Shown: positions 7,754 to 16,667, numbered from the stretch's first letter. The stretch: DNA of 64,000 bases from Streptomyces sp. CB02056 (GCF_001905545.1 NZ_LIPD01000019.1:62001-126000), one strand, 5' to 3'. Made by a program: numbers and translations. Notes: generated from the sequence alone by a model not told the origin.

Positions 7754-8830
7754 ATGTCCCGGAGCCGGAAGCTCCACCGCCTCAGCAACCCCGACGCCGA
7801 CGAACGCCGCGCCCAGCGCGCGCTCTTCCGTCACCTCCGAGACGACACCAACGCCAACCGCGGCCGGATGGCCCGGCGCGTCCGCGAACTCCAGCTCCTG
7901 CTGGCGATGGACCCGGTCGAGTTCGAAGGCCTCATCGCCCGGCTGATGGAGGCGATGGGCATGAAGGTCGAGCTCACCGCCCGGTCCCGGGACGGCGGGG
8001 TGGACGTCCGCGGCATCGACCCCGACCCGTTCCGCGGCGGCAACGTCATCGTGCAGGTGAAGCGGTACCGGGACACGGTGGCGCCCACCGCGGTGCGGGA
8101 CCTGTACGGGACGCTGCGCCACGACCAGGCCGCGACCAAGGCCGTCCTGGTCACCACCAGCAGGTTCGGCCCCAGCTCGCACCAGTTCGTCGCGGGCAAG
8201 CCGATCACCCTGCTGAACGGCTCCGAGCTGGTCGGTCTGCTCAAGCACCACGGCTTCCACGAGGTCTTCGCGGCCGTCCAGGACGAGGCCTCCGCGGAGG
8301 CCGGCGCCCTGGACGGACTGCCCGCGATCGAGGTGGCCGCCGAGCCCTCCCGGCTGCTCCTGCACTGGACCGGGGAGGAGGAGTACGACATCGCCGCCCT
8401 GGTCTGCCGGGGCAACGTGGCGCTCTCCGACGACCACCTGGTGTTCTACAACAACGGCTCCACGCCGGACGGTTCGGTGCGGCTGGTGACCGGATACGGC
8501 GACGCGAACGCCTGCCTGATGGTCGACTTCGACGCGCTGCCCGCCGACGTCGACCGGCTGGTGGTCATCGCCGCCGCCGACACCGAGAACCACCCCGGGG
8601 CCACCATGGGCGGGTTCGCCGGGCCCGCGCTGATCCTGGAGGCCGGCGCCGGACAGGACGCGGCCGTGGTGCACCTGGCGGACGGCGCGGAGACCAACAC
8701 CGCGATGCGGCTCGGCCGGTTCGACCGCGAGCCCTCCGGGGACTGGGAGTTCACCCCGGCCCTCGCCGGGTACCCGGGCGGGCTGCGGCAGGCCGTGACC
8801 GCGTACGGCCTGGAGGTCGTGGACGCGTGA
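7754..8830 (+). CDS. Mrr-type restriction endonuclease domain fused to a TerD domain
   Basis: The 358-residue protein has two parts. Residues 48-165 form a PD-(D/E)XK nuclease of the Mrr_cat/restriction-endonuclease-like kind: DPVEFEGLIARLMEAMG, then RDGGVDVRG with catalytic Asp84, and VIVQVKRYRD with the Gln101/Lys103 pair. Residues 195-355 form a TerD domain (YDIAALVC, YNNGSTPDGSVRL, GLEVV). Nuclease and TerD domains are known to co-occur in predicted tellurite/stress and defence systems; their joining in one chain suggests a calcium- or stress-gated nuclease. The RBS AGAGGGGG precedes the ATG. It has no operon partner; a strong terminator follows. Confidence 0.85.
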   Translation: MSRSRKLHRLSNPDADERRAQRALFRHLRDDTNANRGRMARRVRELQLLLAMDPVEFEGLIARLMEAMGMKVELTARSRDGGVDVRGIDPDPFRGGNVIVQVKRYRDTVAPTAVRDLYGTLRHDQAATKAVLVTTSRFGPSSHQFVAGKPITLLNGSELVGLLKHHGFHEVFAAVQDEASAEAGALDGLPAIEVAAEPSRLLLHWTGEEEYDIAALVCRGNVALSDDHLVFYNNGSTPDGSVRLVTGYGDANACLMVDFDALPADVDRLVVIAAADTENHPGATMGGFAGPALILEAGAGQDAAVVHLADGAETNTAMRLGRFDREPSGDWEFTPALAGYPGGLRQAVTAYGLEVVDA

Positions 8831-8860
8831 CCCGGCGCGACACGACGTGAGGTGACGTGC

Positions 8861-8900
8861 CGACGCGGGGCGCCCGGCCGAGACCGGGTGCCCCGCGTCG
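8861..8900. terminator. Strong bidirectional terminator hairpin
   Basis: Two 17-base arms (8861-8877 and 8884-8900) pair with one G-U and a 6-base loop, between the convergent nuclease-TerD and CocE-type peptidase genes. Confidence 0.75.
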
Positions 8901-8906
8901 CACCCC

Positions 8907-10802
8907 TCAGCGCACGACGGGCAGCTCCAGCGCCGAGCCGCGGTCGCCGCCCCAGCCGATCCGGTAGCCCGCCTTCCCGTCGGCCGGGAGCAGCTGGAAG
9001 GAGTCGGGGTTGGCGGCCGCGACGGTCAGCCGGATCCGCTCACCGGCCCGGAACAGCACCGAGACGGGCTGGAGGTCGATGGTGACGCGCTGCGCGCGGC
9101 CCTGCGGGAAGTCCTCGGCGTCCTCGGCCGCGTAGCTGCGCGGCGTGCGCAGCCGGCGCCAGTCGGGATTGTCCGAGCGGTCCGCCACCGCCCGGTCGGC
9201 CAGCGAGAGTTGACCCTCCGTCAGATAAGTGACCCGGCCGTCCGGCGCGACGTCCTCCAGGTAGACGTGCAGGGCGCCGCGGGCCGAGCCCGCCAGGCCG
9301 GTGACGTCGAGGGTGACCTTGCCGTTGCCGGTGACCCGGGTGTCGGCGCCCAGCGGCGCGGTGGTGTAGCCGAGCAGCTTGGCGTCGACGGCGGCGCGGT
9401 CGGGGTAACTGACCTCGTCGCCGCTGAGGTTGGTGTTCCAGCGGTCCAGCGGGCCGGTGCCCGCGGTCGGGTCGAGGAGCAGCTGGTCGGAGCCGCCGCG
9501 GCGGTCGTCCGCCCCGTCGACGGACGAACGGCCCGTGGGCGGGTGGTCGGTGAGCGAGCGGCCCGCGCCGAGGTCGAACCGCCGGGTGCGGGTGCCGGGC
9601 ACCGGCCAGCGGGTGGTGGTGCGCCAGACGCCCTCGTTGAAGGTGTAGTAGTGCACCCGCCGGGTGCCGTCGGGGCGGGCGTCGCCGCGGACGTAGCGGT
9701 CGAAGAAGTCGAGCACCCGCTGGTCGTTCTCCTGGTGCTCCTGCCCGGTGAGCGGGCGGGCGGGCTGGAACGGGTCGGCGAACCAGCCGGCGCCGTGGTT
9801 CCACGGGCCGATCCAGTCGTCCTGGGTGTTGGACAGGCCGGTGAACTGGGAGAGCACCCCGTTGGCGGTGCCCGCGTCGAGCCAGCCGGCCCTGGTCAGG
9901 ACCGGCACCCCGCCGGCCTCGACGGCGTCGGTCCGCTCGCCGACGCTGCCGACCGTCCAGCTCTTCGGCCCGTCCCGGTAGTCGCGGTGGACGCCGGAGT
10001 GCGCCATCTCGACCAGGTTGGCGTTGTTCGCGTGCTCGGCGCGCGCGGCGGCGAGCAGGGCGGGGCCGTCGGGCCCGTCGACCGGCCGGGGCTGGAGGCC
10101 GGTGAGGCCGATGCGCGCGCAGAGCTGCCGGGTGTCCTCGTCCGTCTCGCAGGTGGTGCCGCCGGCCTGGTCGAGGATGCGCAGCAGCAGCGCGTACGGG
10201 GCGACCCGGGGTTCGATGAGCAGGCCGCCGGGGCGCACCAGGTCCTCGTAGGGGTCAAAGTCGTAGGAGATCGGGGCGGCGGCGGTGATGTGGTGGTTGC
10301 CGAGGGAGGTGGCGAGCATCGCGGTGTCGCCGCCGTAGGAGATGCCGGTGGTGCCGATCCGGCCGTTGGACCAGGGCTGGGCGGCGATCCAGTCGCTGAG
10401 CGGGCCGCTGTCGGCGGTCACGTCGGCGCCGAGTTCGGAGGTGAGGGTGCCGAAGGAGGCGCCGGTGCCGCGCAGGTCGGCGACCACGTAGGCGTAGCCG
10501 CGGGCGGTCCACCGCTCGGCCTCGCCACTGGTGCCGCCGGGTTGGCCTGCCTTGACCCTGGCCCGCCAGTAGCGCTGGGTGACCAGGACGGTGGGCAGGT
10601 CGGCGCCGGCCCGGGTGCCCTCGGGCAGGTAGACGTCGACGGCGAGGCGGACCCCGTCCGGCATGGTCACGTAGCGCGACCGCAGATGCGGCTCGGCGGG
10701 CCCGGACGGCCCGGCGGCGGCCGCCGGGGCGACCGAGAGCCCGAGCACGGCCGCGGCGGCGACCAGCGCCGCCAGCGGGCGGCGCAGCACTCCCCGCCTC
10801 AT
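8907..10802 (-). CDS. Secreted CocE/NonD-type X-Pro dipeptidyl-peptidase or esterase
   Basis: The 631-residue protein begins with an Arg-rich signal peptide (RRPLAALVAAAAVLGLSVAP). An alpha/beta-hydrolase (peptidase S15) domain follows, with VTMPDGVRLAVDVYLP, RYW and the nucleophile elbow GTTGISYGGDTAM, and then a C-terminal jelly-roll (X-Pro dipeptidyl-peptidase C-terminal) domain ending at LPVVR. It should cleave N-terminal X-Pro dipeptides or esters outside the cell. The start codon overlaps the stop of the 43-residue small gene 10799-10930 (ATGA), so translation is probably coupled. The RBS GGAAGG lies inside that small gene. Confidence 0.88.
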   Translation of the reverse strand: MRRGVLRRPLAALVAAAAVLGLSVAPAAAAGPSGPAEPHLRSRYVTMPDGVRLAVDVYLPEGTRAGADLPTVLVTQRYWRARVKAGQPGGTSGEAERWTARGYAYVVADLRGTGASFGTLTSELGADVTADSGPLSDWIAAQPWSNGRIGTTGISYGGDTAMLATSLGNHHITAAAPISYDFDPYEDLVRPGGLLIEPRVAPYALLLRILDQAGGTTCETDEDTRQLCARIGLTGLQPRPVDGPDGPALLAAARAEHANNANLVEMAHSGVHRDYRDGPKSWTVGSVGERTDAVEAGGVPVLTRAGWLDAGTANGVLSQFTGLSNTQDDWIGPWNHGAGWFADPFQPARPLTGQEHQENDQRVLDFFDRYVRGDARPDGTRRVHYYTFNEGVWRTTTRWPVPGTRTRRFDLGAGRSLTDHPPTGRSSVDGADDRRGGSDQLLLDPTAGTGPLDRWNTNLSGDEVSYPDRAAVDAKLLGYTTAPLGADTRVTGNGKVTLDVTGLAGSARGALHVYLEDVAPDGRVTYLTEGQLSLADRAVADRSDNPDWRRLRTPRSYAAEDAEDFPQGRAQRVTIDLQPVSVLFRAGERIRLTVAAANPDSFQLLPADGKAGYRIGWGGDRGSALELPVVR

Positions 10803-10930
10803 CGGACGGTCGCCTTCCAGGGGTCTTCCTCCGGGCGTGCCTCGGCCCCGACCGGGATGGTCACCACCGCGGTGTCCGTGTCCCCCGTGTCCGTGGTGCG
10901 GAAGGGCTGTTGCCCTGGCTGAGTACTCAT
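10799..10930 (-). CDS. Small 43-residue gene coupled to the CocE-type peptidase
   Basis: An ATG at 10930 with an upstream AGGAGAGAGG opens a 43-codon frame. After its first few codons the frame shows the strong third-position G/C bias of real genes here. The product has no Cys, is rich in Thr/Asp/Glu, and ends in DPWKATVR. Its stop overlaps the peptidase start as ATGA. I do not recognise a family. It could be a coupling leader peptide, a precursor peptide matured by the secreted proline-specific peptidase, or a simple translational enhancer; no peptide-modifying enzyme is nearby. Confidence 0.5.
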   Translation of the reverse strand: MSTQPGQQPFRTTDTGDTDTAVVTIPVGAEARPEEDPWKATVR

Positions 10931-11024
10931 ACGACGACCTGGCCTCTCTCCTGCGAGCGAGTAGCGTGGTCTCGTCCCCCACCGCCGATGGGACCACGGG
11001 CGCCGGGCCGTCCGCCAGAGCGCA

Positions 11025-11858
11025 CTACCCTGAGACGACCCCGATCCGACCCTGGCCCTCCCCGGACCCGTGGACCTCCCCGAACTCCCCGAACTCCCCG
11101 ACCGGCCCGGGCTCCTGGCCCGGTCCGCCGGCCCGGCCTGGCCCGAAGTCGCGCACCGCCTCGGCGACGATCGCCTCCAGCCGGGCGTGGTGGGCGCCGC
11201 GCCAGTAGGCCTGGCCGCAGTCCTCGCACTGGGCGAAGGCGTCGTACGAGCGCTCGGTGCCGTCCCGCAGCTGCTCGCGCACCGAGGTCTTGGTGGCCGG
11301 GTGCAGCCTGCCGTTGCAGGCGGTGCAGCGGCTCCACGGGGTGAGCGGCGGCGCGAAGCGGGAGAGCACGTCGCGCAGTTGCTCGGCGGGGCGGTGGCTG
11401 TAGACGTAGGCGCCGGCCCACAGTTCGCGGCGGCGCAGCAGGCCGCGGTCGCGGGAGAGCATGATCCGCTGCTCGGCGGCCGAGCGGGCGGCCAGGGCGG
11501 CGTCGCCGATGTCGGGGTTCTCGTACGCGGCGTCCACGCCGAGCAGGCGCAGCCGGCGGGCGAGGGTGCCGAGGTGGACGTCCAGCAGGAAGCGCGCCGG
11601 GACGGGCGAGGGCTGCGGCCTGGCCACGGCCCGGACGGTGATCTCCTCGCCGTCGGCCGGGATGTGGCTGTCGGGCACCGCCCGGCCGTCCACCAGCAGG
11701 GCGCCGACCTCGGTGAGCGGCACCCCCAGGGACTCGACGACGTGGCCGAGGGTGGAGGCGCCGTCGGTGCGCAGCGCGGTACGGCCGGCCCGCCGGGGCG
11801 CGGAGACGAAGAGGTGCAGCTCGGGGGCGAAGTCGAGCTGGATCTGGGGTCGGTCCAC
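11025..11858 (-). CDS. Mut7-C RNase-domain protein with N-terminal ubiquitin-like domain
   Basis: This 277-residue protein joins an N-terminal ThiS/MoaD-like ubiquitin fold (residues 1-80, VESLGVPLTEVGALLVDGR) to a Mut7-C domain. The latter has FLLDVHLGTLARRLRLLGVD with its conserved Asp, then DRGLLRRRELW, and two CxxC pairs (RCTACNGRL, CEDCGQAYW) forming a zinc ribbon. The family is a PIN-like predicted RNase widespread in actinobacteria. The tail is low-complexity Gly/Glu. The GTG start is preceded by a CATGCT hexamer ending 6 bases upstream, which fits a leaderless transcript. Confidence 0.88.
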   Translation of the reverse strand: MDRPQIQLDFAPELHLFVSAPRRAGRTALRTDGASTLGHVVESLGVPLTEVGALLVDGRAVPDSHIPADGEEITVRAVARPQPSPVPARFLLDVHLGTLARRLRLLGVDAAYENPDIGDAALAARSAAEQRIMLSRDRGLLRRRELWAGAYVYSHRPAEQLRDVLSRFAPPLTPWSRCTACNGRLHPATKTSVREQLRDGTERSYDAFAQCEDCGQAYWRGAHHARLEAIVAEAVRDFGPGRAGGPGQEPGPVGEFGEFGEVHGSGEGQGRIGVVSG

Positions 11859-11960
11859 GCGGCCAGCATGCCAGCGGGCGGCGGCCCGGGGCCACCGGGT
11901 TTCCGGCCCGGTCCCGTCGGATGCTCCCCGGGCCGCCTTGGGGGTTCCCGTCCGGTACGG

Positions 11961-13238
11961 TCAGGCCCCCGGCGCCGCTCCCGCCACCACCGGCGGCGCC
12001 GGCGGTGACACCGCGTGACCGCGGTCCCGGGCCGCCCAGCGGGCGACCGGCCCCATCGCGTACCCCGCCGCGAGGAACACCCCGCCCAGGACCAGCCAGC
12101 CGGCCAGGCCCCCCTCCAGCAGCAGCGCGGTGAGCAGCAGCGGTCCGAGGGTGCGGGCGACGGCGACGCCGGTGCCGAAGAAGCCCTGGTACTGGCCGAT
12201 CCGCCCGGGCGGGGCGAGGTCGAAGGCGATCTGCCAGCTGCCGGCCGACTGCCGCATCTCCCCGGCCACCTGCAGGACGGAGGCGGCGACCAGCAGCGCG
12301 CCGACCGCCCAGACCGGCACGTCCAGCGCGGACAGCCCGAACACGGCGCAGGAGCCGAGCAGCAGCAGCCCGGCGGAGCGGACCGCCCGGGCGGCCGGTT
12401 CCAGTCCGGTGATGCCGCGGGCCGCCCGGACCTGGAAGGCCAGCACCGCGAGGGTGTTGAGCACGAACAGCGCCGAGCCGAGCCAGCCGATCCCGGGGGC
12501 GCGCGCGGCGATCCAGAGCGGGATGATCAGGCTGAGCAGCGGCATCCGCAGCAGCAGGACGGCGTTGACCGCGGTGACGGCGGCGTACCGGCGGTCGCGC
12601 AGCACGGCCAGGCGCGGCCCGGCGTCCGACGGCCCGGTCGCGGGCGGGGCTTCGGGCAGCCGCCGCAGGACCAGCGCGCCGATCAGGAAGCCGAGCGCGG
12701 TGACGGCGAAGGCGGCCAGGTAGGCGGCGCGGGTGCCGACGCTGAGCGCGATGCCGCCGATCGCCGCGCCGACGGCCAGTCCGCCGTTGAGGGTCGACTG
12801 GATGTGGGCGAGCAGCGCGGTCCGCTGCGCGGGCGGCACCAGGGCGGCGACCAGCGCCTGCCGGGCGGCGGTCAGGCCGGACTGCGCGGTGGCGTAGAGG
12901 CAGACCGCGAGCAGGAACAGCGGGTAGGAGCGGATCACCAGGAAAGCGGCGACCACGGCCGCCGTGCCGAGCGCGAGCGCCATCGAGGTGCGGCGCGGGC
13001 CCCGCTGGTCGGCGAGGTGTCCGAGCGGGACGCCGGCGAGGGAGCCGAGCGCCCAGGCGAGGGTGAGGCCGAGCCCGAGGGCGGTCGGGGACATCCCGAC
13101 CACCCGGGTGAAGTAGAGGGCGGAGCAGGTGTAGTACGCGCCGTCGCCCACGGCGGCGGCCAACTGGGCGGCCGCGAGGGTCCGCTGGGGCCCGGCGGGC
13201 GGCAGGGCGCCCCAACGGGCGGTTCGGTCGGACGGCAT
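11961..13238 (-). CDS. MFS transporter
   Basis: The 425-residue protein shows about 12 hydrophobic segments and the family's loop motif GHLADQRGPRRTS (GxxxDRxGRR-like) between helices 2 and 3. It belongs to the drug/proton antiporter-like major facilitator proteins and should export a small molecule from the cytoplasm. The substrate is unknown. The strong RBS GAAGGAGGGGC fixes the start. A possible -10 (TAGGCT) on this strand at 13425-13430 would give a 5' leader of about 180 bases. Confidence 0.9.
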   Translation of the reverse strand: MPSDRTARWGALPPAGPQRTLAAAQLAAAVGDGAYYTCSALYFTRVVGMSPTALGLGLTLAWALGSLAGVPLGHLADQRGPRRTSMALALGTAAVVAAFLVIRSYPLFLLAVCLYATAQSGLTAARQALVAALVPPAQRTALLAHIQSTLNGGLAVGAAIGGIALSVGTRAAYLAAFAVTALGFLIGALVLRRLPEAPPATGPSDAGPRLAVLRDRRYAAVTAVNAVLLLRMPLLSLIIPLWIAARAPGIGWLGSALFVLNTLAVLAFQVRAARGITGLEPAARAVRSAGLLLLGSCAVFGLSALDVPVWAVGALLVAASVLQVAGEMRQSAGSWQIAFDLAPPGRIGQYQGFFGTGVAVARTLGPLLLTALLLEGGLAGWLVLGGVFLAAGYAMGPVARWAARDRGHAVSPPAPPVVAGAAPGA

Positions 13239-13533
13239 GCCCCTCCTTCACTCGTTCGCGGGCGCCACCGGCCGGAGGCGTCCGGGCGGTCACCCGCACG
13301 CGCCCCCAGGGCCGTCAACGCCCTGCGGCCGTAAACGCCTCACGGACCGTCACCCTTGTTCCCGGCCCCCGGACGGGCGGCGCGCGGAGTCGGTCTTCGC
13401 AACCGCCGGTTCGGGTGCGCCCCCAGCCTACGGAAGAACCGGCCCAGTGGAACGGTCCAGTGATCAAGGAATTTCCTGGGCCAATTCCCCTTGCCGCCGC
13501 ACCGTCGACCGACCCCTGAACCCGCGTGCGAGG

Positions 13534-13549
13534 GGCGCCAGTTGGCGCC
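13534..13549. promoter_or_regulatory. 16-base inverted repeat, possible operator
   Basis: GGCGCCA-GT-TGGCGCC has two perfect 7-base arms. It lies about 125 bases upstream of the molybdenum hydroxylase promoter. The binding protein is unknown. Confidence 0.35.
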
Positions 13550-13674
13550 TCCGAGCCCGTCCCGGCGGCCCTGCTCCGGCCCCGCCCGCAGCTCCGAAGC
13601 GCCGTCCGTACCCGCTCCGACTCCGCTCCCGCCGACCGCCGCACAACCGTGATCGGGCCGACCAAGGGCCAACT

Positions 13675-13701
13675 TTGACCGTGTTGACCCGTCAGTAGCC
13701 T
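13675..13701 (+). promoter_or_regulatory. Promoter of the molybdenum hydroxylase operon
   Basis: TTGACC (-35) and TAGCCT (-10) are separated by 15 bases, and the -10 ends 6 bases before the ATG at 13708. The transcript would start at or next to the start codon, which also explains the absence of an RBS. Confidence 0.55.
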
Positions 13702-13707
13702 CCTTTT

Positions 13708-16164
13708 ATGCTCAACGGCGTTCGCGATCCGGCACCGGCCCGGGGCCGCCCCGCCCGCCCGTTCCGTCGCCGTCTCCGGCCCGAAGGGTGTCCTCCCATC
13801 AGCACCTCCCTCGCCCCCTCGGACTCCAACGGCCGACCGCGCGACGCCGGGCACCCGCACGGTACGGCTGCTGCCACGGACGCCCCGGGCACCGCCGGCG
13901 CTCCGGCCGACCCGGACGCCCCGGGCCCGGAGGGCACCCGCCGCCGGCGCTTCCTCACCTACCTGCTGGCCGCGCCCACCCTCACCGTCGGCGCCCGCCT
14001 CGGCGCCGACGCCGTCGCACCCGCCACCGCACAGGCCGCCCCGCGCCCCGTCCCGTCCCCCGCCGCGGCCGCCGTGCCGGTCCGCGAGACCGCCCTCCCC
14101 CAGCAGCTGATCGGCCTGCCCGGCATCCCGGACATCGTCGACCTCGGCGACGCGATGATCATCGCCGGGCTGCCGACCGCCCACCTGCTGGTCCTCGAAG
14201 TCACCCCCGCCGGACGCGCCGTGCTGCACCTGCCCCGGCTGGAGGTCGGCCAGGGCCTCACCACCGCGATCGCCGTCATCGTCGCCGAGGAGCTCGACGC
14301 CCGGCTCTCCGACGTCGACGTCCCGCTCTCCGACGCCCGCCCCGAACTGCTCTTCAACCAGCTGACCGGCGGCTCCAACTCGATCCGCTCGCTGTACGAC
14401 CCGGTGCGCGCCGCGGCCGCCGCCGCCCGGGCCCGGCTGGTGACCGCCGCCGCCAGGCGCTGGAACGTTCCCGCGCCCACCCTGCGCACCGCCGACTCCG
14501 CCGTCCTCGCCCCCGACGGCCGCCGGCTCGGCTACGGCGACCTCGCCGCCGAGGCCGCCACCGTCGCCGCACCCGCCGTCCCGGCCCTCCCCAAGACCCC
14601 CGACCAGCTGCGCCTGGTCGGCCGGCCGACCGGCCGGATCGACGCCCGCGACATCGTCACCGGCCGTGCCAAGTACGCCGGGGACCTCGACGTCCCGGGC
14701 GCCGTGCCCACCGTGGTCGCCCGCCCGACCACCGTCAACGGCACCCTCAAGTCCCTGGACGCCTCCGCCGCCCGCGCCATGCCCGGAGTCCTCGGGGTGG
14801 TGCAGATCCCGACCGGCGTCGCCGTCCTCGCCGAGACCTTCGACCAGGCGCTCAAGGCCCGCGACGCACTGCGCACCACCTGGAACCCGGGGCCGGTCGC
14901 CGGCCTGTCCGACGCCGACGTACGGTCCCGGCTGCGCGCCGCCCACCTGCCGTCCCTCCCACCGCCGCTGCTCTCCCACCGGGTGGAGGGCGAGTTCGAC
15001 TTCGCCTTCGTCAACCACGCCCCGATGGAGGTGCTCACCGCCGTCGCCGACGTCCGGCCGAACCGGGCCGAGCTGTGGTTCGCCGCGCAGAGCCCGATCC
15101 TCGCCCAGGGCACCATCGCCGCCGAACTCGGCCTGCCGACGAACGCCGTCACCGTCCACGTGGTGCGCGGCGGCGGCTCGTTCGGCCGCCGGCTGTTCTT
15201 CGACGCCGCCCTGGAGGCCGCCCAGGTCTCCAAGGCCGCCGGCCGCCCGGTCAAGCTGATGTGGACCCGCAACGACGACATGCGCCACGGCCGGATGCGC
15301 CCCGCCAGCCACCACATCGTCCGGGCCACCTACGGCCTCGGCCAGGTGTTCAGCTGGGAGCACCACGTGGCCGGCGTCCGCACCGACCTCGGACACGGCC
15401 TCGGCGACGTGTTCACCGCCGCCGGCTACAAGCTCCCGCTGGCCGGGCTCACCGGCGCCGAGCTGTTCTTCCTGCTCACCGAGAAGATCCCGTACGACGT
15501 CGGGGTGACCAACCAGCTGCTCGCCGAGGTGCCACTGGAACTGCACACCGGCAGCTGGCGCTCCGTCTACTCCGGCACCGTCCGGGTCTCCGACGAGATC
15601 ATGATGGACGAACTCGCCCGCCGGATGGGCCAGGACGAACTCGCCTTCCGCCGCGACCGGATGCGCAGCGCCACCGGGCGGGCGGTGCTGGACGAGCTCG
15701 CCAAACGGGGCGGCTGGGGCCGCCCGATGCCCCCCGGCCAGGCCCAGGGCATCGGCTACCACGACGAGCACAGCGCCTCCGTCGCCTACCTCGTCGAGCT
15801 GGACGCCACCGACCGCGCCAACCCCCGGGTCACCAAGGCCGTCGTCGTCGCCGACGTCGGCCGGGTGATCAACCCCACCGGCCTGGAGGCCCAGCTCACC
15901 GGCGCGCTGGTCGACGGCATCTCGGTGATCCTCCAGGCCGGCAACCACCTGGACAACGGCGCGTTCCGGGAAGGCAGTTACGGCGACTTCCACTACGCCC
16001 GGCAGCGGCACACCCCGCCGGTGGTCGAGATCCACCTGATGCCGCCGAGCGGACCGCCCGGCGGCGCGGGCGAGCTGGGCGTCCCGGCCGCCTCCGCCGC
16101 CGTCGCCAACGCCTACGCCCGCGCGACCGGCACCAGCCCGCGCTCCTTCCCGATCAACTTCTGA
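13708..16164 (+). CDS. Tat-exported xanthine dehydrogenase-family molybdopterin-binding subunit (IorB-like)
   Basis: The 818-residue protein has a long N-terminal tail and a twin-arginine signal (TRRRRFLTYLLAAPTLTVGA, about residues 76-95). The two-part molybdenum-binding domain follows: RLVGRPTGRIDARDIVTGRAKYAGD (aldehyde oxidase a/b hammerhead), then GGGSFGRRLFFDAALEA with the Mo-cofactor loop. It ends near GAGELGVPAASAAVANA, where the family has its catalytic Glu. It resembles isoquinoline 1-oxidoreductase and related periplasmic aldehyde oxidases that hydroxylate heterocycles or aldehydes with water as oxygen source. It pairs with the 2Fe-2S subunit 35 bases downstream; no FAD subunit is present, as in IorAB. 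Confidence 0.9.
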   Translation: MLNGVRDPAPARGRPARPFRRRLRPEGCPPISTSLAPSDSNGRPRDAGHPHGTAAATDAPGTAGAPADPDAPGPEGTRRRRFLTYLLAAPTLTVGARLGADAVAPATAQAAPRPVPSPAAAAVPVRETALPQQLIGLPGIPDIVDLGDAMIIAGLPTAHLLVLEVTPAGRAVLHLPRLEVGQGLTTAIAVIVAEELDARLSDVDVPLSDARPELLFNQLTGGSNSIRSLYDPVRAAAAAARARLVTAAARRWNVPAPTLRTADSAVLAPDGRRLGYGDLAAEAATVAAPAVPALPKTPDQLRLVGRPTGRIDARDIVTGRAKYAGDLDVPGAVPTVVARPTTVNGTLKSLDASAARAMPGVLGVVQIPTGVAVLAETFDQALKARDALRTTWNPGPVAGLSDADVRSRLRAAHLPSLPPPLLSHRVEGEFDFAFVNHAPMEVLTAVADVRPNRAELWFAAQSPILAQGTIAAELGLPTNAVTVHVVRGGGSFGRRLFFDAALEAAQVSKAAGRPVKLMWTRNDDMRHGRMRPASHHIVRATYGLGQVFSWEHHVAGVRTDLGHGLGDVFTAAGYKLPLAGLTGAELFFLLTEKIPYDVGVTNQLLAEVPLELHTGSWRSVYSGTVRVSDEIMMDELARRMGQDELAFRRDRMRSATGRAVLDELAKRGGWGRPMPPGQAQGIGYHDEHSASVAYLVELDATDRANPRVTKAVVVADVGRVINPTGLEAQLTGALVDGISVILQAGNHLDNGAFREGSYGDFHYARQRHTPPVVEIHLMPPSGPPGGAGELGVPAASAAVANAYARATGTSPRSFPINF

Positions 16165-16199
16165 CCACCAGCCGAGCCAGCCGAGGAACCGCGACCCCC

Positions 16200-16667
16200 A
16201 TGCCCAGCCACACCTTCGTCCTCAACGGGCAGCCCGTGACCGTCGAGGCCCCGGACGACATGCCCCTGCTCTGGGTGCTGCGCGACAAGCTCGGCGTCAC
16301 CGGCCCCAAGTACGGCTGCGGGGTGGGCGTCTGCCGCGCCTGCACCAGCCACCTGGACGGCCAGGAGTTCCAGCCCTGCACCCGTTCCGTCAAGGACTGC
16401 GCGGGCCACACCGTCACCACCATCGAGGGCCTGGCCGACGGCGAGGTCCTCCACCCCGTCCAGGAGGCCTGGCTCGCCTGCGACGTCGCCCAGTGCGGCT
16501 TCTGCCAGCCGGGCCAGATCATGACCGCCGTCGCCCTGCTGCGCCGCACCCCGAACCCGACGGACGCGGACATCGACCAGATCCAGAACATCTGCCGCTG
16601 CGGCACGTACCCGCGCATCCGCGAGGCGATCAAGCAGGCCGCCACCCGGCAGGGCGCCAAGCCCTGA
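16200..16667 (+). CDS. (2Fe-2S)-binding subunit of the molybdenum hydroxylase (IorA-like)
   Basis: This 155-residue protein carries a plant-type ferredoxin cluster near the N-terminus (YGCGVGVCRACTSHLDG, then PCTRS) and an alpha-helical second cluster (CGFCQPGQIM, NICRCGTYPRI). It passes electrons from the molybdenum centre of the preceding subunit to an acceptor. Size and both clusters are complete. It has no signal peptide, so it is probably carried out of the cell by the Tat signal of its partner. No cofactor-inserting XdhC-like gene is nearby. Confidence 0.93.
   Translation: MPSHTFVLNGQPVTVEAPDDMPLLWVLRDKLGVTGPKYGCGVGVCRACTSHLDGQEFQPCTRSVKDCAGHTVTTIEGLADGEVLHPVQEAWLACDVAQCGFCQPGQIMTAVALLRRTPNPTDADIDQIQNICRCGTYPRIREAIKQAATRQGAKP

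Larger units (their letters stand above)
13239..13707. other. Long divergent intergenic region
   Basis: The 469 bases separate the MFS transporter and the molybdenum hydroxylase. It contains an A/T-richer patch with the 11-base palindrome AGGAATTTCCT (13467-13477), the palindrome at 13534-13549, and promoters for both sides. No convincing coding frame was seen. Confidence 0.45.

Noticed and set aside
10931-11869. Upstream extension of the 43-residue frame opposite or within the Mut7-C gene
   Set aside because: The part above 10930 lies in another frame of the Mut7-C gene and has no sensible protein features; only the last 43 codons have their own RBS.
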